DNA of 64,000 bases from Teratosphaeria epicoccoides (GCA_021401465.1 JADDMT010000012.1:248001-312000), one strand, 5' to 3'; counted from the stretch's first letter, positions 31,889 through 42,033 are shown. Translations and numbers: made by a program. Notes: a model not told the origin generated them from the letters alone.

Positions 31889-32465
31889 ATGACTTTTCGG
31901 CAGCGGAAGGAAAAAAAGAACCACGACAGGCGCGTTGAAACTCTCTTCACTAAGGCTACTGCCGTCTATGATAAGCTTGAGGGCCGCTGTGCAGTTGCAC
32001 TATATGTGCAGACGGGTCCACAGCTGGAGGTTTTCCTCTCAGACAAGGACGAGAATTGGCCATCCAGTCGGCAAGAAGTGCTAGTGAGTTCTGCATGTCC
32101 GCAATGCATTCCGCGCAGTCGGTTGATATGCCCCTTAGCGAGACGCCAGAATACGTGGACCAGCTCACTTCACGACCATCCATGCAGCTGAGAGAAGTCG
32201 GCGCTTGCGAGCTCGTGGCTTGGAGAGTGACGATGAATGGGACGATGAGGAGCCGACGGGCTCGCCTAGATCAGGCGATGCTGAGCACATGTCGAGGCGA
32301 GACTCCATACACGAGAAAAGAAAAAGAGACTCTTTCTGGGACATCGAGCCGGTCCGCCCAATGCGCCAATCTGTACATGAGACGAGGCCCCTTCAATGCG
32401 TCTCTCGAAGAAGCTGTGAGTCTATCTCTCTCACATGGAAAGAGTTTCCACTCACGGGTCTATAG
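31889..32465 (+). CDS. MADS-like DNA-binding protein
   Basis: ATG at 31889; the first exon (31889-32083) ends at a good GTGAGT donor. It encodes a short SRF/MADS-like module: RQRKEKKNHDRRVETLFTKA, then EGRCAVALYVQTGPQLEVFL and SDKDENWPSSRQEV, the order and length of fungal MADS-like proteins (basic helix, hydrophobic strand, then W-P-S). The second exon is most simply 32193-32465, using a TGAG acceptor in phase 0, and reads an acidic, Arg-rich tail (RGLESDDEWDDEEPTG, RDSIHEKRKRDSFWD), for about 155 aa in total. A CAG acceptor at 32187 or the 35-bp intron ending at 32118 would lead into another frame, so the C-terminus is uncertain. It may be a decaying copy. Confidence 0.5.
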
Positions 32466-32525
32466 CTAGTCAAGCTTTGCGAGAGTCACTCGATGTCGAG
32501 ACTCATGAAGAAGAACTCGAATGTC

Positions 32526-32792
32526 CTATGCGACCTCCATAGGGACTCCAGGATAGAGCTTTTCGAGTATGTCCATTTCAGGGGCAGACTCAACGACATT
32601 TTCCATGGCATCCTCGGGGGTGCGAGCATTGATGGTGGCATCGGCGGTGTCCATGGTAATCCCGGGATAGAGTCTTGCGAGCAAGTCCTTCGATGGCTCG
32701 GCCTCGACGACCTTGACGTCACCAGCATCCGGCGTTGGGACCGCAAAGGATAGGACTGGCAACAATGCCACAAAAATGGAGAAGGAATGCAT
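32526..32792 (-). CDS. Tiny secreted protein with a duplicated L-Y-P-G motif
   Basis: A single-exon ORF of 88 aa starting with ATG at 32792. Residues 1-17 form a clear signal peptide (MHSFSIFVALLPVLSFA) with cleavage expected before VPTPDA. The mature part is acidic, lacks cysteine and carries two copies of a short module: DLLARLYPGITMD (about residues 36-48) and DILEKLYPGVPME (about residues 74-86), the second at the C-terminus. Repeats in small secreted precursors can mark processed peptides, but no dibasic sites flank these copies, so processing is speculative. A CAGCA microsatellite lies 43 bp upstream of the start. No family was recognised. Confidence 0.6.
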   Translation of the reverse strand: MHSFSIFVALLPVLSFAVPTPDAGDVKVVEAEPSKDLLARLYPGITMDTADATINARTPEDAMENVVESAPEMDILEKLYPGVPMEVA

Positions 32793-32835
32793 CTTGCGGA
32801 AGGCCGTGGATTTGGTCAAGCGTTTGGGAGAAATA

Positions 32836-32858
32836 CTGTGCTGTGCTGTGCTGTGCTG
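32836..32858 (-). repeat. CAGCA pentanucleotide microsatellite, four and a half units
   Basis: Reads CTGTG on the plus strand and the CAGCA rotation on the minus strand, directly upstream of the tiny secreted protein gene. It is the same pentamer as the array at 25531-25565. Confidence 0.9.
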
Positions 32859-33677
32859 CCCGGTGAAGTCTGGGCCGGCTGTGAGCCAGCCTTATGTATT
32901 CATCTTCGAGGAGCTGCTTTGTGGCAAACACGACCTGAAGTCCGGACCTCGGTCTAGCCAGGCAGACAGAATTGTGTTGGCACGAAATTTGACTCTGCGA
33001 CCATTCGAGGAAGAATGTAGCTTTGATACTAAAGGCAGGATCGTTTTTCAGCCTCCGCAGGCGGCCTCAAGCATTGGTACTGTGCCGCGCTATTTACGGA
33101 AGTGTGATTGCGAAGATCTGTCGTGAGGTGCAGAGTGAAGGATTAGTTTTGCAGGCCTGGCTGGCTTCGGCAGAGTCGTTTGTGTTTCGCGAGGAGATAA
33201 AATGTCTTTAGAGTGTTGACGTAGGATCGCGAAAAGACCTGAGACAGAAAGCGCTCGGCTGCGTGAGATTCCCAGATCAGATCTATCAATGACCGACGGA
33301 GCACTGCTCTGGGAGACGAGGTCCCGAGATTGCTGAGTGTGGGAGGTGAAAGCTCGACGCAGTCACGTGTGAAGGCTCGTGTATAGATGCCGTGCATATA
33401 TCACCAACGACCAACACCAAAAAAAAGCTCCCGCCATGATGTCAAAGCACGTTGCCATGCTACAGTAGCTGTTTCGTGTGAAAATAGATTTGGCAAGCTC
33501 TCGGCGCTTGCAGTCCCACGTGGTATCCAGAAGCCAAGCGGTAAACTTTATCCGTAAGCATAAGATGGATAGGCTTTTGCGACGCCAACAAACCAGCAAG
33601 ACTAGTCTGTCGAGCGCAATCCAGAGCGGCTCCTTCGAGAGGCTGAAACCGCTGCCTCCCAATCTTGATGACTCACC
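32859..33677. other. Intergenic, nothing recognised
   Basis: No coding or RNA feature was recognised in this 0.8-kb stretch between two minus-strand genes. Confidence 0.45.
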
Positions 33678-35234
33678 TCACCTCAGCGACTCGGCCTGGA
33701 ATTCACTCCCAACCACATGCGCCCTCCTCCTCATCGCCCCAAACACAAACGGATTTCGATGTCCCCCCACCGGCCCATGCACTTTCGGTGCCACCCTCTC
33801 CAATCCCGTGAAGTTCACCTCTCTCGCCATCTTGTTCAAAAAATTTACGATGGGCTTCACATGCCATCTTCCGCCTCCCAACTCATACCAACCTAGGTGT
33901 CCGCCGCCGCTGCTCGCGACCATGATGACGTAGGGGTTTTGCCGGATCTCTTCGTAGGGGACTGCTTCGTCGGCGGCGATGGGGTCGTCGATGGCGTGGA
34001 GGGCAAAGAGGGGGATGCGGACCGCTAGCAGGGAGTCCGAGGAGGAGGCGTCGCGGTAGTAGGCGCCTTCGGTCGGGTAGCCCCAGGTTGCGCCTATTAT
34101 CATCATTAGCGAGCAGGATCGTGCGGCATGACGGTTAGATGGGAGTAAAGTACACTGGACTTCTCGGTCAAATTCGTAGAGGTACTTTAGTTTGGTAATG
34201 CGTTCTTCAGACAGCGCTTTGTTCTGCAGGATTTGCTCTCGATGAGTTTCGAAGAGCTTGCGCATGTGATTGCCCATGGTTTTGCTGTAAAGTTCACGGC
34301 CTAGGTATGTGCGTTGGAGAGCAGCATTGGAGACTTCGAGTTTCCACGGGTTCGAGACGACGACCGCGGCGTTCAAGAGGCAGTCTTTGCCCTCTTCGCC
34401 GATGTACTACTATGATTTCAGTAAGTGTGATATGGATGACTGCTCATCAGGGCTACCTGCGTTGGTAAGAATATTTGCTCCCAGACTGTACCCCACAGCG
34501 AAGAGTGGCCTATTCGGCCAAGTCTTGCGGCACCACTTGACGATCATTCGCATATCCCACGTCGCTCTCGCATTGTACATCATACCGCTCGTGATCTTTG
34601 AGCCAGCACAGCCTCTGCTGTTGATTACCAGAGCCTCCCACTCTCCACCACTGATTCCATGCGAGGCTTGCTCAGAGGCCTCGGCTTGTTGCGCAACGAG
34701 TGGTGCCAGGACGTGTCGTAGATATACTTCGTATGAGCCACCTGAGAGACCATGGAGGGTGATCAGAAGGGGCTTTGAATCGTCAGATCCAATGTTCTCG
34801 AATTCCTTGTTCGTGAAGTAGGTCGTCCGCGGCGGGATACGCGTATGCCCTACGCCCATGGGGTCCTCGCGGAGGCCTTTGTCCTCGACTTGGCCATCGG
34901 CTGCGGCGCCTTTGATTTCATCTTTCGGGCGAGGAGGTACGACGACGAAGTCCACGGCAAAGTGACCCGCGAAGGCTGGATCTTCTTGCTCGAAGATTCT
35001 CCTTTTGTAATGAACCGCTGGACCTGGGTATTTCACTGCAGTGTAAGCGGTCTGCAGGTGGGCATTGAACAGGAAAGGGTTCAAGTTGCATGGAGGCGTG
35101 CTGTCCTTTGCTATTTCGGAAAGAGTACGTTTGGGGCCGGTGTTGGTGGGCAGGATTAGAGGCTCCTCCGAATGGGTATAGGTGATGGTGTTCGCGCCGG
35201 GCCATGAGAAGAGAGAGGACACTAGACCTGCCAT
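33678..35234 (-). CDS. Alpha/beta hydrolase, Eht1/Eeb1 (ABHD1/3, YheT-type) family
   Basis: Three exons, 35234-34461, 34406-34154 and 34093-33678, give 480 aa. The fold is recognisable: substrate-side NPFLFNAHLQTAYT, the LLITLHGLSGGS strand with oxyanion residues, NSRGCAGSKITSGMMYNA, the nucleophile elbow FAVGYSLGANILTN, the acid loop PLFALHAIDDPIAADE and the histidine in SSGGGHLGWYELGG, so Ser, Asp and His are all present. Yeast Eht1 and Eeb1 make and hydrolyse medium-chain fatty acid ethyl esters; mammalian ABHD1/3 are phospholipases. The second intron is standard. The first appears to be GC-AG: only a GCAGGT donor at 34460 keeps the frame and the conserved ILTN-YIGEEG join. The gene is divergent from vps68. 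Confidence 0.87.
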
Positions 35235-35606
35235 GGTGGAAGCCCGAGGATATGGACGACTTCGCACACGTCTTAGAAACAACCACCGACAAGTGATGGA
35301 GATTACGAAAACCCACCGTATTGATACTTGTATTGATTAATGTAGATATCCAGCAGCCTGTGATGCGAGGCATACGAAAGAAATGCAATGAGCGACGCGA
35401 TAATTTGTGGTACCTCCTAGTTGTTTCTTACTTCGGCAGATACCCATCTGGGAAGGCGCAACCTAAGACTGCTCGACGGATCTCCCCGCTGACAGCGCCC
35501 GTGCACTCGGAAGCTCTGCATGCGACACTCGTGCCATATTACATGTATCATAAAACAGTCGCATACCAGCTGCGACATCAGAATTGAAACCACCATAACC
35601 GACAAG
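35235..35606. promoter_or_regulatory. Divergent promoter region, Eht1-type hydrolase / vps68
   Basis: A 372-bp interval between two divergent start codons, with no other feature recognised. Confidence 0.5.
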
Positions 35607-36232
35607 ATGTCCAGCCACCGGCTCTTCAGGTTTCCGAAGCCGCAATGGCTCAACAGCGCCAACACGCGCACAGCCGGCGTCTATGCCTCTGGGGCTCTTG
35701 TAAGTGCCCAAGATATGTACCATTATTTACCGTAGTCTGACCAATTCTTACGCAGTTCTCCGTCGCCCTATTCGTCCTCATCGACGCCGCCACCTTTTCC
35801 AAGTCTCACCTCAACGGCAGCTCCTTCCACATGAATTTCGTCGACTGGGTCCCCGGCATCTTCTCCTTCCTGGGCATGCTCATTATCAACAGCATAGATA
35901 AGACGCGCCTGAGCGCCGACAGCTTTTCATATTCGGGCGATGGTGTGGCTTGGAAGGCACGAGTGGTGCTGTTCATGGGGTTCGCGGCGATGGCAGGCGG
36001 CCTGGCAGGAGGAGTGACGGTGTTGGTGCTGAAATACGTAGTGGCGGATGCCCAGTGGCCGGCGCTGTGGTTTGGAGTCGCGAATGTGGTTGCGAATGCG
36101 CTCGTGATGCTGAGGTATGCTCGCTATCTGTTCCCTCTCATTGCTGTTGCCTGGGCTGACCATCACAGCTCCGTCGTGCTCTGGGTCAGCCAGAACATGG
36201 AGGATGACTATACCTACAATTTGGCTCTGTAA
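35607..36232 (+). CDS. vps68: Vps68-type endosomal membrane protein (TMEM50/UPF0220)
   Basis: Three exons, 35607-35699, 35756-36114 and 36169-36232, give 171 aa. The joins use a GTAAGT donor with a CGCAG acceptor and a GTATGC donor with a CACAG acceptor, and phases agree. Four hydrophobic segments are visible: YASGALFSVALFVLIDAATF, VDWVPGIFSFLGMLIINSID, ARVVLFMGFAAMAGGLAGGV and WFGVANVVANALVMLSSVVL. The IDAATFS and DWVPGI motifs and the terminal SQN are typical of Vps68. In yeast Vps68 works with Vps55 at late endosomes in transport to the vacuole. The length is normal and nothing is missing. Confidence 0.92.
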
Positions 36233-36658
36233 TCCGGGAATTACGAAGCAGCTCTTCTGATCCGAAGCATATGTCACTGTGTCAGTACAGCAACACCTAC
36301 GCCAGCTCATCCACTCTCCTACTTTGGTACATCGACAAGCAGCAAGATTATACCCGTGGCCTGAGCTACTGACCGCATTGGATCAATAGCTTCTCGTCTG
36401 CGGCCGCCCGAACGCACTGACCTGTCTGATCGAGAACAGTGAAGCCGCTGTCCAGGCGAATTTGCCTATGGCTACAGCCAACCTGGCCCTATGCAGGCCT
36501 CACTTGGAAGCCCGCTCGCCTAACTTGCAGCTCCACTTCACTTTGAAACAGCTTTCGCCAAGTCATAAGTATGCTTCTACCTTCGCTGCATCGCCATCAC
36601 TTCACAACTCTTTGGCACACATCAGTATTGCACCCATCTCACATTGACGTTACGCAAG
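36233..36658. other. Intergenic, nothing recognised
   Basis: Between vps68 and the small coiled-coil gene. No coding signal was accepted. Confidence 0.5.
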
Positions 36659-36859
36659 ATGGATGCGCGCAAGCAGATTCAAGACTACCGCAATCAGCTT
36701 GACAAGAAGAACGACGAGCTCAACGTGGCCAAGAAACGTATTGCGGAGCTCGAGTACAAGCTCGAGGACATCCAGTACGAACTCAGCCAGCTTTCGAGTA
36801 ATGGCTCTGACGACCAGGTGTCCCTCAAGCTTGGAGAAGCTTCTATCATTGGACTTTAG
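36659..36859 (+). CDS. Small coiled-coil protein
   Basis: A 66-aa ORF with ATG at 36659 (MDARKQIQDYRNQLDKKNDE). Nearly the whole length reads as a heptad coiled coil (VAKKRIAELEYKLEDIQYEL) followed by a short polar tail. It could be a genuine micro-protein or one exon of a larger gene, but no flanking exon was found. Composition is far from random, which is the main reason for keeping it. No function can be assigned. A longer coiled-coil protein with a similar start lies at 61997-62530. Confidence 0.45.
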   Translation: MDARKQIQDYRNQLDKKNDELNVAKKRIAELEYKLEDIQYELSQLSSNGSDDQVSLKLGEASIIGL

Positions 36860-37320
36860 ATAGGCCAGTTGACTGAACGAGTCTGAAGCACAGTATTACA
36901 TTCGTCCATGCTGTGCTAAGAAGGAGCGCGATTACGAAGGGCCGGGACCCTTTTGGGATGTGGAAAGAAGAAATGCTGCTGCTAGTCTACATGTAGCTAG
37001 CGAGCAGCAAGGTGGGTGGACACATGCATAGTAGGTACCACGAGTGAGGTCGAATGCATAGTTAGCATGTATCAAGCTGATAGTGCGACAGAATGAAACA
37101 TGCGAGGGAACATCGTGTTGATCGTATGATATATTCGTCTGTGCAATAACGTTCTGTACATGCCATCGAAGTACTGCCGATTTCATCGTCATCATCCACA
37201 AATGTCATCACTGCCTGCTGCTAAGTCGCAGACTATGCTAGCTGCCAAAATGTACAAACCAAAAGTGGCCGCCAAACACCCACGCAATGCCAAAAAATTC
37301 AAGCCACACAGAGCGAGAGG
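36860..37320. other. Intergenic, nothing recognised
   Basis: Convergent 3' region between the small coiled-coil gene and the yapsin gene. Confidence 0.5.
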
Positions 37321-38775
37321 CTATAATGCGACAGCAGCGACGCCTACACCAACACCCAACACACCAAGCAAGGCCTGGTTGTAGCCAATCGCGGCCGTCG
37401 GTGCAGCAAAGCTACCAGATGAGATCGTCGAGCCTCCTCCATTCCCACTGAGTCTCGCGCCTCCACTCGAGACCGAGACGTCGGTCACAGCATTCGCGAC
37501 GGCGCTCGCGCTCGGTATCGACGTGCTGTTTGTGATCTCCAGGATGTTATCCGAGGAGCTGTCGAAATTCGTCTGCGCGAGCCCAATCTCGTTGTTGTAG
37601 AGATCGTAGACCACGTACGCAGATCGCAGGAACGTGTCGCCGAGGACCGGCGTGCTGTCGCCTGCAGGCGAGATGCCGAGAATGCAGATTTCCTGCCCGC
37701 GGTCTTCGCCCGCGACGAGCACGAGTTCGCGCATCGAGATGGAGATTGTGGGGGAGGAGAAGGTGAGGTCGACTGTCGCGTCGGATTTTGCGAGGCTGCA
37801 GTCGACGAATGCGGCGCCTTCGCTTGAGTCGTACTCGGCGCCGAGGGAGTGGTAGATACTTTCGGTGATGGAGTCGGGGAGGTACATTAAGCTGGTTCCG
37901 GAGTCGAGGAGGGCAGGGGTGTTGATCTTCTGGCCGAGGGAGCCAGAAGTCCCGTTCATGCCGACGGCGGTGAGGGCGATGACGAACTCGGCGTAGATGC
38001 CGTCTTCTTTGATCATGGGGAGGGTGGAGAGGGTCCCGTTGTAGCGATCTGTGTTCACGCCGCCGAAGAGGATGGAGCCAGTGGACGCGTCGAGGTCGTT
38101 GAGCCAGAGGCTGTAGGCGTTGCTTTGGATGTAGCCCTCTCGGACGAGCTTTTGCGGGACGTTGGCGTAGGTGGATGTGCTGTAGGAGGTGATGGCTTCG
38201 TTGGTGGCGTAGCCGATCCCCAGGATGCCTTGGGCGGAGGAGGAGGTGTAGCCGATGCCGAATTCTTGGTTTGTGAGGGAGATGCCGCCGAAGGCTACGG
38301 TGTCGGTGGCGTAGTCGCCTGAGGCGCCGCTGCCGTCTTCGTAGGTGATGTTGAAATCGCTGTTGAGGTATTCGTATGTGGAGGAGTCGTTGGCTGAGTA
38401 CGTGCCGGCTTGTGCGCATGGTTTCGTGTTCTCTTCGCACAGCGAGCTTGATGCGACATTGACCCAAAGATCACTGCTCCCTGTGTCGAGGTGTAATCGG
38501 AGGCTTTGCGTTGGTGTGCCGATGGTTGTGTTTACGAAATATAATGTCTCCTCGTTATCCAGGCTGGCCTGTACCGTCCCGCTCGCCCTCTTCCGTAGCC
38601 GTCTGCGATCGCGTTCCAGTACATTCCCGACATTTGGTGTTCGTTGTATTGAATGCTGCACAACTCGTGGCGCAGTTACATCTCTCGGCTGTGTAAGCTC
38701 GAGCGCGTCGACATTACATGTGTCGCCAAGCAGCGCGGCTGCCACAGCGAGCCCGCGGATCGTGGTTGATCGCAT
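37321..38775 (-). CDS. GPI-anchored aspartic protease, yapsin type
   Basis: A single-exon gene of 484 aa starting with ATG at 38775; an upstream in-frame extension begins with TTG and was dropped. The N-terminal signal peptide (TTIRGLAVAAALLGD) is followed by a propeptide ending in a basic RRRLRKRA site. The pepsin fold carries both catalytic motifs, HLDTGSSDLWVN and ALLDSGTSLMYLP, and the flap region YEDGSGASGDYATD. The C-terminus is Ser/Gly-rich and ends in a hydrophobic run (ALLGVLGVGVGVAAVAL), the layout of a GPI-anchor signal. Yapsins sit at the plasma membrane or cell wall and process secreted and wall proteins. Both aspartates and the flap tyrosine are present, so activity is expected. 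Confidence 0.92.
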   Translation of the reverse strand: MRSTTIRGLAVAAALLGDTCNVDALELTQPRDVTAPRVVQHSIQRTPNVGNVLERDRRRLRKRASGTVQASLDNEETLYFVNTTIGTPTQSLRLHLDTGSSDLWVNVASSSLCEENTKPCAQAGTYSANDSSTYEYLNSDFNITYEDGSGASGDYATDTVAFGGISLTNQEFGIGYTSSSAQGILGIGYATNEAITSYSTSTYANVPQKLVREGYIQSNAYSLWLNDLDASTGSILFGGVNTDRYNGTLSTLPMIKEDGIYAEFVIALTAVGMNGTSGSLGQKINTPALLDSGTSLMYLPDSITESIYHSLGAEYDSSEGAAFVDCSLAKSDATVDLTFSSPTISISMRELVLVAGEDRGQEICILGISPAGDSTPVLGDTFLRSAYVVYDLYNNEIGLAQTNFDSSSDNILEITNSTSIPSASAVANAVTDVSVSSGGARLSGNGGGSTISSGSFAAPTAAIGYNQALLGVLGVGVGVAAVAL

Positions 38776-39847
38776 GCTTTCCGCCCAGCTTCCCTTGTCT
38801 CTCAAATGTCTTTCAAATGCTTGATCACTCGCCAAGTCGCGGTGCCATCAATACCTTAACCACAACAGGACGTTTCTTGCAACACACCACCAAAGATGGG
38901 AGACACGCAGGTTAATAATGATCAATAAGAAGAACGAATGAAGCGCCCATCGGCCGTCCGCAGACTATGACGCGGCCCCAAAGGTTTGACGAGCATGCAA
39001 CGTAATTGGGCACTTGCAAACGCATCCTATACCGGTGACCAGACCCGACCCGACCTGTGCCCGGTGGCTCAGTCGGTCCAGGATCTGTGTATGCATGCGC
39101 GTTGGTAGTTGGAACCTTCTGACGCGGACCGGGTTGACGGCATCTATGATCATCACCGCGCAAAGCCAACTGGTTCCCCCATTGTCATTATTGTTCCGAT
39201 TCTTTCGAGGCGCGTCGTCACGGAGCGATCAGCGCTTGGCCAGGCCAATCATGTAAATGACGGAGTCGGTCGTGGCACATGTCCGCTGGCATGATTACCG
39301 ACAGAAAACTTTGTCCACGTGCGCAGTCTGGCAATTTGTTGCGGGGAGGATTGCGCAGGCGGTTCCTGTTGTCCCAAAAGTGTCCGGCTATTTCGAGGCT
39401 TGACACCGCATCTGCATCAAGGCATTCGTCGCCAAGCCGCACCGGTGGCAGGAAGGCTTACGTGCCCGGGGGCTTTCGTCAAGTGCACGAGCACACCTGA
39501 CCCTTGGAAGATGTGGCTTCTGTGACGACTCACGGGATCACTATTGTAACACAAGAGACTGTCAGCCGGACGCCGACGCTGACGCGGACTCGGCTGCAAT
39601 GGAAGCAGTCTCTCAGAGGGAAGGTTTGCTGAACGCACGCCTCTGATCATCAGCGACGAATTGCCCGGCACCACCGGCTCGCAAGTCTGCCTAGAAGTGG
39701 TGCTCGCAGTGCAAAGCCAACCTCTCTAGCTCCACATATCTGGGCTGCACGGGAGCTGAGTACGGGCCACGGCTTTGCCTGCTGGTCACTTCGTCCGCCG
39801 GGAATTCTGCAACGCCAACCTCTACCTCACACGCTCATTACATTTAG
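38776..39847. other. Intergenic, 1.1 kb, nothing recognised
   Basis: Upstream of the yapsin gene. Short frames here have no coding character, and no repeat or RNA gene was recognised. Confidence 0.45.
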
Positions 39848-40640
39848 TCAGATGCAGCCGAGAACTTGCAGCTGCCCGAGCGTGCAGTCTTCAGGACGCT
39901 TTCCAAAGCTCCCTTCGTCTTCTCTACCTTGGGCATACAGTTTAGCCGCCGCAGCCTTGCAATTTTCAAAGCCAAACTGCTTCGAATGCAAGTATTCTGA
40001 CTCCTGCTCGCTGTGCCCATCGCTCAGCATGAGCTACTTTACAGTGATGTCTCTGAAGCCAGCCTTTTCGAACATCTGGCTCACACCACTTCCATCGCTA
40101 GGCCAAGGACTGGAAGCTAAGCGAGGCGGGAACTTCTCCGGGATGCCGAGCGCTTCGTACACAGCTTGGTAGAATTGCTCAGCATTGGACTTATTCCAAC
40201 CGCCAATACCAAGCACAAAGTCCTGGGAGCTATCCGAGCATTGTGCTTTTGATGCCGGGAGGACGCGGTGGGCTTACTGGACCACCTGGACCGGATCACC
40301 GGAGAATTGAATTGTCGCAGTCGACAGGATATAAGTGGAATTTGCTTTCTCTGCGGCAGGCTTCACTTCATTAGCGAGCGTTCAGCTGCATGAGGCTTTC
40401 ACGCGAGATGAGTAATCAAGGCCTTGACATTCTCGTGCATGCCTTCACTGATGTCCGTCGCTAGGTTCGTCATGTTCGGAAAGCGATGCGTCAGCTCCAT
40501 TGTCAGGAGGCCTGTATCACATCCTGGTTCTGGAACATTTGCAGAGGAACTGTTCAGAGGCTGGAGCTGATGCGCCATTCCGACCACGGATATGGCTTGA
40601 GGCCAATCAATTCGTTCGGTTTTGGCGTAGTCGTGGGATC
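39848..40640 (-). pseudogene. SAM-dependent methyltransferase relic
   Basis: On the minus strand, an N-terminal piece (YAKTERIDWPQAISVV, ending in motif I as PEPGCDTGLLTMELTHRFP and TDISEGM) runs to a TGA at 40399. About 180 bp downstream a C-terminal piece resumes in another frame (GGWNKSNAEQFYQAVYEAL, VSQMFEKAGFRDITVK), hits an in-frame TAG at 40034-40036, and continues in that frame (FGFENCKAAAAKLYAQGRE) to a stop at 39848. Motif I of class I methyltransferases is normally G-x-G-T-G; here the middle glycine position is aspartate. The central motifs are missing. The copy is therefore not functional. Confidence 0.6.
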
Positions 40641-41335
40641 CCTATTTGTCTTCAGCTTGAGGCCATGTTGAATCTGGCTGACCATCGAAGTATTGGAATG
40701 TCGCGACATCCAGAGCACTACAGAAGTCATCGCCGTCATGGCCTTTGCGTGTCATGATACAAGGCTGCGTTTTGCAGATGTTGCGAAAAGTATTTACTGA
40801 TCCTGCTCCACCATTGCTGCCTCTTGCTGCCGCGATCCTCTTCAAAATGTGTGAACGATGGTAATCAGACAGCAGATTAAAAGGAAAGAGCCTAGAAGGG
40901 AGTCGCTGGGTGATTCTCTCGCACTGTAGCACCTTCTGTGGCTTGGATGAGCCAACAAGCCCGGTGAGAGCCATGCTGATCGGTACCACAGTGGCCAACA
41001 TGACATCATGAGTGTCCCCGACTTGAGCTGGCGGCACATCAAGTGGTAGCGAGAGCCAGAGAGCAACATTGGACACTGAGCTGGCAGTTTGCAGATCCCG
41101 CTCTGGAGCCTTTGTTTGGATTCGCAACGATCTCTAAGTTTGGACGGACTGCTGATGACGGTCCAGAAATCGATCGACCTGAGCTGACCTGCCTGCTTGT
41201 TGTCCCTATTGTTTATGCCTAAGGAAACCCTTCATGGAGGACATAGACGACCCGTGCAGGGCAACGCAACCTCACAACTTCTGTTTCCCAAGATCTTGTC
41301 CTTGAGACACGCGCATCTGTTGCCTTGTTTAGCCA
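40641..41335. other. Intergenic, 0.7 kb, nothing accepted
   Basis: A 161-codon minus frame at 40642-41127 overlaps the methyltransferase relic and has no motifs. It may be further relic sequence. Confidence 0.35.
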
Positions 41336-41641
41336 TCACCTTTTCCGCCAGGATGCAAACGGACTCATGACGTACTGATGCCTCCCATGCCATCCGCCGG
41401 CTTTCTGTGGAGGCCAGCCATTCGCTTCGGTGCCGTCGCACTTTGCCGGGCAGAGCGAGGCGGTATCGAACCCTTTGGGAAGTTGCTGTGCGCGGTCAAT
41501 TTGGTGGAAGGGTGAGCAGGGGAGCTGACGTTGGCGTACGCAGCAGTGACTTCCATTATTGTACTTGCATTGGAATCGATCAGCACGGGCGGACGGGAGG
41601 ACTGCTAGAAGGACTGCAAGAGTTTTGCAGATCTGGACCAT
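41336..41641 (-). CDS. Small secreted cysteine protein, QC/HCC family member A
   Basis: Two exons, 41641-41540 and 41485-41336, joined over a 54-bp intron (GTACGC donor, GCACAG acceptor, phase 0), give 83 aa. The signal peptide is MVQICKTLAVLLAVLPSARA. The mature part reads DRFQCKYNNGSHCC before the intron and QLPKGFDTASLCPAKCDG after it, with five mature cysteines and a Gly/Trp-rich tail (GWPPQKAGGWHGRH). The gene at 62591-62884 has the same order: signal peptide, Q-C, N-G-x-H-C-C, an intron in the same phase exactly after the double cysteine, then L-P-x-G-F and C-P. The shared sequence and intron position make these two paralogues. No named family was recognised. An extracellular role is inferred only from the signal peptide. 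Confidence 0.72.
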   Translation of the reverse strand: MVQICKTLAVLLAVLPSARADRFQCKYNNGSHCCVRQRQLPCSPFHQIDRAQQLPKGFDTASLCPAKCDGTEANGWPPQKAGGWHGRHQYVMSPFASWRKR

Positions 41642-42033
41642 CTTGGCGTCTTGGCCTGTACGAGTCCTGAGCTGAGCTCTGCTGGAGGAAGGCAGAACAG
41701 GACTTGCGGCTTGTCGAGGTGGACACAAATATGAGTCTTGATCGGGCTTTGGGTCTTCCCATCAACGACGCCTCCCCGAGACATGTCTTGACATCTCGGC
41801 TGCTATGTCCCATTCGATCTCTTTCCGTCCGGGATGGTCTCACAGGGAATCTGCCAGGACGTACACTGTCACTGGCTACGCAAGCGACAGCCGAAATGGG
41901 CTGATGGGTGGTCTCCCACCAGGCTCGGCTCCTACTACGGTCACTCGCTCAAGGTGACAGCTAAGGGTGGCCGAGGTATCGCCAATGGCTAATCCTCACC
42001 AGATCTGACAGATCTGATGGCTCAGTCCAGACA
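41642..42033. other. Intergenic, nothing recognised
   Basis: Upstream of member A and downstream of the DUF3431 membrane gene, both on the minus strand. Confidence 0.5.

Noticed and set aside
37547..38467. 306-codon Arg-rich minus-strand frame
   Set aside because: It is another frame of the yapsin gene on the same strand, and its extreme Arg/His content reflects codon bias of that gene.
40642..41127. 161-codon minus frame
   Set aside because: No motif, alternative start codon, and it overlaps the methyltransferase relic in another frame.
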